Part shown: in pieces, positions 1 through 5,268 of the stretch | How the letters are laid out: every line of letters begins with the position of its first letter | Position numbering within the stretch: the stretch's first letter is position 1 | From: JBLHGN01 sp047616325 | Lineage (GTDB): Bacteria; Pseudomonadota; Gammaproteobacteria; Pseudomonadales; Cellvibrionaceae | DNA length: 12,212 nucleotides | Direction of reading: 5' to 3' | NCBI GenBank assembly: GCA_047616325.1 | Contig: JBLHGN010000091.1 | Span: 1-12,212, forward strand | Notes under the pieces: generated by a model | Database searches by the model: none | What the model was told of the DNA's origin: nothing | Seen by the model: only the letters and a program-made list of their open reading frames with translations | Position numbers and translations under genes: made by a program

Positions 1-95
1 AATCGCTGCAGGTGATGAGTAAGAGCAAGTAAAAACTAGGACGTTGGTGTATACTGCCGGCCAATTTTTTGAACGATAACTAATAAGGGTCTTTT

Positions 96-521
96 GTGGA
101 CTTGTTTATAACTGATTTTATAGCGTTTGCCACTCAGCAGTGGCCATTTATGCTTCTTTTGCTTGTTCTAGTGGCTGTATTGGCTTTTATGGAAAGCAAA
201 AAGGGTGGCCAAGTGTTATCCGTATACGAAGCTACTCGAATGGTGAACTCGGGTGATGCAGTCTTTCTCGATGTGAGAGAAAATAAAGACTTTAAAAATG
301 GGCACATTGTGGATGCGCTAAACATACCGCACACTAAACTTTTAAATCGAATTGACGAATTGAAAAAGCAAAAGGGCAAAACCATTATCGTGGTGGACAA
401 AATGGGCCAGCACGCTGGCGCCAGCGGCAAAGTCCTAAAGGAAAATGACCATACCGCAAATCGCATGCGAGGTGGCATGTCGGAATGGTCGGGGCAAAAC
501 CTTCCTGTGGTTAAAGGTTAA
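96..521 (+). CDS. Membrane-anchored, cysteine-free rhodanese-fold protein (YibN-like)
   Basis: The protein is 141 aa. It starts at GTG 96, with AAGGG at 85-89 as a well spaced ribosome binding site. A hydrophobic segment at about residues 17-32 is a single membrane anchor. A rhodanese fold follows from about residue 40, with the typical FLDVRENKDFKNGHI stretch (58-71) and the C-terminal GGMSEWSGQNLP (126-137). The loop that carries the catalytic Cys in active rhodaneses reads VVDKMGQHAG (99-108), and the whole protein has no cysteine, so sulfur transfer by the usual persulfide route is not possible. E. coli YibN is the closest family member I recognise and sits in the same context, upstream of grxC and secB. 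A structural or scaffolding role at the inner membrane is inference. A TATACT at 50-55 could be a -10 element, but I see no matching -35. The stop codon lies inside a heptad repeat. Confidence 0.9.
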   Translation: MDLFITDFIAFATQQWPFMLLLLVLVAVLAFMESKKGGQVLSVYEATRMVNSGDAVFLDVRENKDFKNGHIVDALNIPHTKLLNRIDELKKQKGKTIIVVDKMGQHAGASGKVLKENDHTANRMRGGMSEWSGQNLPVVKG

Positions 522-571
522 AGGTGACAGGTGACGGGTGACGGGTGACAGATTACAGATTAAAGATTAAG
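509..571 (+). repeat. 7-bp tandem repeat (nine units) covering the rhodanese stop codon
   Basis: Nine consecutive heptads fill 509-571 with no gaps. There are two GGTTAAA units, four GGTGACA/GGTGACG units, then GATTACA, GATTAAA and GATTAAG. The first two units include the last sense codons and the TAA stop (519-521) of the upstream gene. The units drift in sequence along the array, as expected of an old slippage array with local re-amplification. It lies in the gap before grxC. Confidence 0.85.
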
Positions 572-703
572 CGCTTAAGACTAGAGTGTAAGAAGTGAGT
601 ACTATGTGTGATTTGCCCCGGTTAGGCGCGAATGTAAGATAGGTAAAGGATAAGGCAAACCTCGTTATAACCATTGGTTGATAACATCATTAGAAACTAA
701 TAC

Positions 704-958
704 GTGAAAAAAATTGTTATTTATACTACCCGCAGTTGTGGGTATTGCAGCATGGCCAAGGCCTTTCTTCAACAAAAGCAACTTCCCTATCAGGAAATAC
801 CTGTCGATGGTAATGCTCAGGCGAGACTCGATTTGAGGAAAAAAAGCGGGCAGCGAACTGTTCCTCAAATTTGGATTGGCGACCATCATGTAGGTGGCTG
901 CACGGATTTGATGGCCCTTAACTCTAGAGGTTTATTGGACAAGGTGTTGAATTCATAA
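704..958 (+). CDS. grxC: Glutaredoxin 3 (GrxC)
   Basis: This is an 84-aa single-domain glutaredoxin, the usual GrxC length. It starts at GTG 704 (VKKIVIYTTRSCGYC) with no clear ribosome binding site. The dithiol active site is C12-G-Y-C15. Many GrxC proteins have CPYC, so the Gly is a mild variant. The TVP motif with the cis-proline at P54 and the GGCTDL glutathione-binding loop (64-69) are present. It acts as a cytoplasmic, glutathione-dependent disulfide reductase. Its place between the rhodanese-like gene and secB is the conserved gammaproteobacterial order. The 182-bp gap upstream is mostly the heptad array and unrecognised AT-rich sequence, so co-transcription with the upstream gene is possible but not shown. 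Confidence 0.95.
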   Translation: MKKIVIYTTRSCGYCSMAKAFLQQKQLPYQEIPVDGNAQARLDLRKKSGQRTVPQIWIGDHHVGGCTDLMALNSRGLLDKVLNS

Positions 959-966
959 TAATTCAA
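947..966. other. Inverted repeat wrapped around the grxC stop codon
   Basis: The arms TTGAATT (947-953) and AATTCAA (960-966) are perfect complements with a 6-base loop that contains the TAA stop (956-958). No T-run follows and the stem is AT-rich, so it is a poor intrinsic terminator. It may be only a weak mRNA 3'-end structure. Confidence 0.4.
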
Positions 967-1063
967 GCCCAGAGCCTAGCAGTGTAGGGTGCAACTCGCT
1001 TAAACCTTTGCCCCATACTAAACATTTAAACCGTTCATTTTATAGATTAAGTAGAGACATACT

Positions 1064-1564
1064 ATGACAGAAGAGACCCAAAATACTGTAAGCGAAGAAG
1101 TTAAAGCGCCGACTGCGCAATTTGCTTTGCAAAAAATATATGTAAAAGATATTTCGTTTGAAACGCCCATGGATATTTCAGCGCGCAGCCAGGCCCAACC
1201 GGCGGTGCAACAAGATCTCAACACCCAAATTAACAAGGTGGGTGAGCAGCATTTTGAAGTGGTACTTAAACTTACTATCACCGTGAAGCAAGAAGAAAAT
1301 GTGGCGTTTCTGGCCGAAGTTCATCAGGCGGGTCTATTTTTAGTGACAGGCCTTGAAGGACCCAAATTGCAGCAGACTTTATCGACAGTGGCACCCTCCA
1401 TACTCTTTCCCTATGCGCGTGAAGCGATAGACAGCTTGGCCATCCGCGGTGGATTTCCACCACTGATGTTGCCGCCACTCAATTTCGATAATATTTATGT
1501 CCGGGCAATGGCCGAAGCCAAGGCCAAAGCCGCAGCCGGTCAAACTTCGCCAGAAGCGCACTAA
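1064..1564 (+). CDS. secB: Protein-export chaperone SecB
   Basis: The protein is 166 aa, close to the family norm. It starts at ATG 1064, with only a weak purine stretch (AGTAGAGA, 1050-1057) upstream. SecB hallmarks are present: FALQKIYVKDISFETP near the N-terminus (about residues 20-35), and the conserved C-terminal block TVAPSILFPYAREAI followed by RGGFPPLMLPPLNFDNIY. SecB is a cytoplasmic tetramer that keeps preproteins unfolded and passes them to SecA. Pairing with the upstream glutaredoxin gene is typical for Gammaproteobacteria. In many relatives gpsA follows immediately, but here two tandem terminators close the unit. The last codons and the stop belong to a 12-bp sequence that recurs downstream. 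Confidence 0.97.
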   Translation: MTEETQNTVSEEVKAPTAQFALQKIYVKDISFETPMDISARSQAQPAVQQDLNTQINKVGEQHFEVVLKLTITVKQEENVAFLAEVHQAGLFLVTGLEGPKLQQTLSTVAPSILFPYAREAIDSLAIRGGFPPLMLPPLNFDNIYVRAMAEAKAKAAAGQTSPEAH

Positions 1565-1639
1565 ACGGTAGTTATTTAGACTTAGGTGTACTAACCTCAG
1601 GTGCATTGAACCTAAGCCGAATTAAACAAGCGCACTAAA
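1554..1639 (+). repeat. 12-bp direct repeat: one copy over the secB stop, one in the terminator
   Basis: AAGCGCACTAAA occurs exactly at 1554-1565, spanning the last two sense codons and stop of secB, and again at 1628-1639, where it supplies the left arm of the first terminator hairpin. The terminator may therefore have been built from a duplicated copy of the gene end (inference). Confidence 0.7.
1581..1616. other. Nested inverted repeat downstream of secB
   Basis: CTTAGGT (1581-1587) pairs with ACCTAAG (1610-1616). Inside, AACCT and CAGGT lie back to back, so the stretch can fold either as one long imperfect stem or as two small AGGT...ACCT hairpins in tandem. It lies between the secB stop and the terminators and may stabilise the mRNA 3' end. 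Confidence 0.45.
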
Positions 1640-1652
1640 TTATGCGCTTTTC
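1628..1652 (+). terminator. First terminator-like hairpin after secB
   Basis: The perfect 7-bp stem AAGCGCA (1628-1634) / TGCGCTT (1643-1649) has an 8-base loop and is followed by only two more T residues, so alone it is a weak intrinsic terminator. Confidence 0.55.
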
Positions 1653-1654
1653 AG

Positions 1655-1680
1655 AGGCAGCTGAACTAGCTGTCTTTTTT
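1655..1680 (+). terminator. Main intrinsic terminator after secB
   Basis: The stem 1655-1662 (AGGCAGCT) pairs with 1668-1675 (AGCTGTCT, one G-T pair) around a 5-base loop and runs into a T-tract ending at 1680. This is a good Rho-independent terminator for the grxC-secB unit. Confidence 0.8.
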
Positions 1681-1965
1681 GTGTCTTTGAATGATTCGCG
1701 CGTCTCGGCGCCCCTCACAAACTTGTTTTACAGGCACATCTTTGCTTCAATCTTGTCTCTTTTCGTTGATGTACGCGTCATTTTCCAGCGTTTTCTCATG
1801 AACTTGGTCTAGGCTATGTATAGTTGAGCCGAAATATCGACCGTTAATCGCAAATTCTAGTTTTTTGTCCGATCCCATAGAGCTTTGAAATTCCGATTAC
1901 TGTAGTATCTTAAAAAAGGGCAATAAAAGGTGCGAATAGGTGCCAAGGCCAGAGGCGAATTAGCT
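1681..1965. other. Intergenic stretch before the response regulator gene
   Basis: I see no gene, tRNA or strong palindrome in this segment. TTGAAA (1885-1890) and TAGTAT (1903-1908) look like promoter boxes, but the 12-base gap is too short. A GTG at 1930 with AAGGG at 1916-1920 could start the next gene 12 codons earlier. Confidence 0.4.
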
Positions 1966-3141
1966 ATGTTTGAGAACAAGTCCCCAAACAAAATCAAAGT
2001 ATTGATAGTCGACGATTCTCGAGTGGTGCGTATTGCGGCGACACGTATGTTTGACGATGACTTTGAGGTGCTCCAGGCGGTTGATGGTGCCGATGGCTTA
2101 GCTATTATCGAGCGTAACCCAGATATCCATATTGTGTTTACCGACCTCGCCATGCCCGAAATGGACGGATTTGAATTGTTGGAGGCCATTAGAGCACACG
2201 CCAACGATAGCATTAGCAACCTGCCGGTAATTGTTGCCACAGGAGCGAGCAATCCCGACTCTGCCAAGCAAAAAGCTTTTTCAATGGGCGCCACAGACTT
2301 CGTTACCAAACCCTTTAACGCTACAGATTTAAAAACTAGAGTGCGCTCCTACGCTAATTTCCGCAAGGAAAATCAGACACTTAAAGAGCACTCCACCATT
2401 GATGAACTGACCGGCCTGCTGAATGCACGCGGCTTACAGATGCAGTTGGAAAAGGAGCTTTCCTTTGCCGGCAGGCATGAGTCTAATCTCACGCTGTTGG
2501 CCATTGAGATTGATAACTATAAAGATTTTTTTGTACGTATCGGCCGTAAAGGTACCGAAAAGGTGGTATCGCGCACCGCCTCGGTATTGCTCGATGCCTT
2601 TCGCAAAGAAGACAGTGTCGCCCGCATCGGCTTGGCGCGTTTTATGGTGACGATGCCGATGTCACTTTCCGATAATGCGATAGATATGGCCAACCGCATT
2701 TGCCTCATAATTGAGTCTTTTAAGGCTAAACTGGACGGAAAGCGGATTAAGATAACGGTTTCCATCGGCGTGAGCTCGGTCGCCGTCGACGATGACGTGA
2801 ACGTGAGTACGGTGATTGGCCTGAGTAATGAGTCGCTTAATAAGGCCAACGCACGCGGTGCTAGCCAAATTTTTGAGATGACCTTGGAGGATTATCGCCG
2901 GCAACTCGATGAAGAAACAAAACAGACAATGTCGATTGATAAATTGCTCGACCAAATCAACGGCGGTGATCCGCTGGCCATAGCCTCACAGTTAGATTTT
3001 GCCATCGAGCGTCTGTCACCCTTTTTTCGTTTGTTGTCCAATCAGCAAGCCGAAAAGATTATTACTTCTCGGCAAAAACACGGTGACAATGTTGTCAGGT
3101 TTGACGCTAGCCGGTCCTCGAAAAAGAGTGAAGGTTTATAA
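1966..3141 (+). CDS. Response regulator: REC domain plus degenerate GGDEF domain
   Basis: From ATG 1966 the product is 391 aa. AGAGG at 1951-1955 is a possible ribosome binding site; a GTG start at 1930 is also possible. The REC domain (about residues 10-130) is complete: acidic pair D16-D17, phospho-acceptor D60 in FTDLAMPEMDG, T92 and K115 in KPF. A linker leads to a GGDEF domain (about 143-310) that begins DELTGLLN. Its catalytic signature reads GLARF (222-226) instead of GGDEF, so the metal-binding acidic residue is lost and diguanylate cyclase activity is unlikely. RKED (213-216), exactly five residues before that signature, fits the RxxD inhibitory site that binds c-di-GMP in other family members. 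About 80 further residues contain no domain I recognise. It is probably a phospho-controlled c-di-GMP receptor or interaction module (inference). No kinase gene is nearby. Confidence 0.9.
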   Translation: MFENKSPNKIKVLIVDDSRVVRIAATRMFDDDFEVLQAVDGADGLAIIERNPDIHIVFTDLAMPEMDGFELLEAIRAHANDSISNLPVIVATGASNPDSAKQKAFSMGATDFVTKPFNATDLKTRVRSYANFRKENQTLKEHSTIDELTGLLNARGLQMQLEKELSFAGRHESNLTLLAIEIDNYKDFFVRIGRKGTEKVVSRTASVLLDAFRKEDSVARIGLARFMVTMPMSLSDNAIDMANRICLIIESFKAKLDGKRIKITVSIGVSSVAVDDDVNVSTVIGLSNESLNKANARGASQIFEMTLEDYRRQLDEETKQTMSIDKLLDQINGGDPLAIASQLDFAIERLSPFFRLLSNQQAEKIITSRQKHGDNVVRFDASRSSKKSEGL

Positions 3142-3171
3142 AAAAGGGCTACACAAACGTAGTCCTTTTTT
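3141..3171 (+). terminator. Strong terminator directly at the response regulator stop codon
   Basis: The 12-bp stem 3141-3152 (AAAAAGGGCTAC) pairs with 3159-3170 (GTAGTCCTTTTT, one G-T pair) around the loop ACAAAC. It is flanked by A and T runs, so it can work in both directions, which suits the converging pump locus. Confidence 0.9.
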
Positions 3172-3182
3172 ATGTATAGCTA

Positions 3183-3212
3183 ATTTTTAACTCAGCCGTA
3201 CCCATTAAAAAT
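3183..3212. other. AT-rich inverted repeat between converging genes
   Basis: ATTTTTAA (3183-3190) and TTAAAAAT (3205-3212) are perfect complements with a 14-base loop. The repeat lies just past the end of the pump locus and could serve as a weak 3'-end hairpin for it. Confidence 0.35.
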
Positions 3213-3216
3213 CTAA

Positions 3217-4725
3217 TCAAACCTCCGCTATCAATACCTCGACGTCAGCCGCCACTGTCGAGCGTCCTCTAATTCTTTTCCTCAGTTTGGCGCCTGCCAA
3301 ATATAAAACGGGAACAAACAACAGTGTAATGAAAGTGGCAAACAACACGCCAAAGGCCAGTGATACCACAATAGGCATTAGAAAGCGCGCCTGCATACTG
3401 CTGTCGAGCATAATAGTCACTAGGCCGATAATGGTCGTTAGGCTGGTAAGGACGATGGGTCTAAATCTATCTCTACTGGCTTGCATCAAAGCCTGGCGCA
3501 CGGGCACGTTTTCCCTGCGCAATTGATTGATGCGGTCGATAAGTCCCAGATTGTCGTTCACCACCACACCCGCTGCGGCCAATATGCCGAAGAACGAGGC
3601 AATGTCGATGGCAAACCCCATAATCCAGTGACCGAAAGTAGCGCCCATAATGCCGAACGGTACAGCGGATAAAACACCCAGAGGTTTAACGTAAGATTTA
3701 AATTCTATGGACATTAGCGCATATATGGGGAGTAGAGAAAATGCAAAGGCCTTTAACAGCCCCGCCATAAACTCCTGCTCTTCCTGGCTGTTGCCGCCCT
3801 TGCCCACTTTCAAACCGGCGTATTTTTGCTCTAGGTTGTCCTTGTGTTTGGCCATAAAGTCTTCCATCACGAAATTGGTATTGGCTTGGCCTTCGGTGAT
3901 ATCACCGGTTACCTGAATGCTGCTGCGGCGGTCGGTGCGTTCAATGCGGGTAAAGCCGGGCACAAAGTTGACTTCGGCAACGGCCTCAAAGGGCACTTCA
4001 CGATTGTCGGCGGTCTTTACCCTTATATCGGTTATGCGCTCCACGGTGCTTCGCTCTTGCTTGGGGTAGCTCACCCTAACTCGCACATCCTCGTTTAAGC
4101 GGGGAATGCGTTGAGCTTCCTGACCAAAATATCCCTGGCGCACATGTTTGGCGGTACTGCCAAGACTTACACCGAGCACTTCAGCGCCGGGTTTGAGGCT
4201 TATGTCGATGTCGTCGCGCGCGGTTTCGAGGGAGTCACGCACACTGTGAACTCCGGCATAGGCCTTTAATAGCAGCGCCACTTCTTGAGAGGCGCGATCG
4301 AGCGTGTCTATGTCGTAGGCGAAAAGGTCCAGAGCGATGTCGGCGTCATTGTCGTTGGCGGTATAGCCCAATTCGAACTTTTCTATGTTGGGTAGTTCTC
4401 CGATATAGCTGCGCCAGCGTGTGGCGATTAGACCTGGGTCGAGGTTTAGCTCGCTGTCATGGGCCAGCTCCAATACAACCCAAACCCTATTCTCGTGCAC
4501 CCAGGTAAGGTTGTGCAGAATAAAATTCTCGCCGTAACCTTTATCCTCTAAGGTCTTATCACCTTCCACCAAGGGAATAAAGTGTACCGTTGCCATAAGG
4601 TCTTCTTGTGGGTAGTCCTCAGGAAACGCGATTTCGGCCACTACCCAATCCATGGGCGGGTTAGACTGAAACTGTCGCTCTACATAGCCGTTGCTGACTA
4701 ATGAAATGGAAAACACAAAGGCCAT
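3217..4725 (-). CDS. Open 3' part: C-terminal half of the RND pump
   Basis: This is a 502-codon open frame from the first in-frame ATG; the frame itself is open from 4752. It begins with the end of the membrane helix before the second porter domain (MAFVFSISLVSNGYVERQF). The large periplasmic porter domain fills about residues 20-310, followed by the last membrane block: LLPIYALMSIEFKSY, GVVVNDNLGLIDRI (the TM10 region) and two final helices ending LFVPVLYLAG. The tail is basic then acidic and ends in EV. No lesion is visible in these 1.5 kb. It could be translated only as a fragment, and no ribosome binding site supports the ATG at 4725, so it is the intact remainder of the broken pump rather than an independent gene. 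Confidence 0.75.
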   Translation of the reverse strand: MAFVFSISLVSNGYVERQFQSNPPMDWVVAEIAFPEDYPQEDLMATVHFIPLVEGDKTLEDKGYGENFILHNLTWVHENRVWVVLELAHDSELNLDPGLIATRWRSYIGELPNIEKFELGYTANDNDADIALDLFAYDIDTLDRASQEVALLLKAYAGVHSVRDSLETARDDIDISLKPGAEVLGVSLGSTAKHVRQGYFGQEAQRIPRLNEDVRVRVSYPKQERSTVERITDIRVKTADNREVPFEAVAEVNFVPGFTRIERTDRRSSIQVTGDITEGQANTNFVMEDFMAKHKDNLEQKYAGLKVGKGGNSQEEQEFMAGLLKAFAFSLLPIYALMSIEFKSYVKPLGVLSAVPFGIMGATFGHWIMGFAIDIASFFGILAAAGVVVNDNLGLIDRINQLRRENVPVRQALMQASRDRFRPIVLTSLTTIIGLVTIMLDSSMQARFLMPIVVSLAFGVLFATFITLLFVPVLYLAGAKLRKRIRGRSTVAADVEVLIAEV

Positions 4726-4752
4726 AATAAAAAATGCCAGCGTGATGTAGTG

Positions 4753-5268
4753 TCATTTAAGTGATTTTGCGATAAAGGGCTTAAATATGTTATTGGCGAA
4801 AGTCTCCAAACCATTTGAAAATATGCTGCGAAATGCTTCGAATTTTTTTGGCGATTAGCCAGCGTGGTGGTTTTTCTGGTTTCATTGTGGAGAGGTGGGA
4901 GGGCAAAATTCAGAACGATTCCAACAGTGAAAAGGTCAGCGCACAAATTACCACAGCGGGTATCGACCACAAAAATTTGGAGGCGTTGCCGGGCAAAAAT
5001 AGCATCGGTAAAATACAATCATGGTAGACAGCACGGCAAACAATACGGGTTTATATACGCCTTCCGCGCCAAAGATGGCCGATTTTTTACCCTCTAAGCC
5101 ACTCTGCTGCGTGGCATAAATACTTTCGCCAACAATAATGGCGTCGTCGACAATAATGCCCAGTATCAGCAAAAAAGCGAACATAGACAGCATGTTGATA
5201 CTGACACCCAGCATGGGCAGCACCCACAGAGCCCCGAAATACGCGGTGCCAATACCGAGTGCCACCTA
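4753..5268 (-). other. Lesion cluster in the RND pump (TM3-TM7 region)
   Basis: All five disabling changes lie in this 516-bp stretch. The open piece 5265-4948 gives VALGIGTAYFGALW and the proton-relay helix GIIVDDAIIVGES with both Asp residues. After VLFAVLSTMIVF the frame breaks in a four-base homopolymer where five are expected. The shifted frame then reads LPMLFLPGNASKFLWSIP and ESF-stop-ILPSHL, and returns at a seven-base homopolymer to give KKFEAFRSIFSNGLETF. At 4753-4755, SLK-stop-HYITL fits a lost Trp (TGG to TGA). Restoring these sites gives a convincing continuous RND sequence, so the reading is firm even though the cause is not. Confidence 0.8.

Noticed and set aside
134..478. 114-codon frame antisense to the rhodanese gene
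   Set aside because: It mirrors the real gene with no family features.
4753..4912. TGA codons in the pump read as Trp through a recoded genetic code or selenocysteine
   Set aside because: amrB ends in TGA, one lesion is TAG, and there are frameshifts too, so recoding cannot rescue the gene. I see no selenocysteine insertion-type hairpin after the TGA codons.
4843..5013. Programmed frameshifting at the two homopolymers
   Set aside because: In-frame and shifted-frame stops also block the reading, and neither site has a typical slippery heptamer with a downstream structure.
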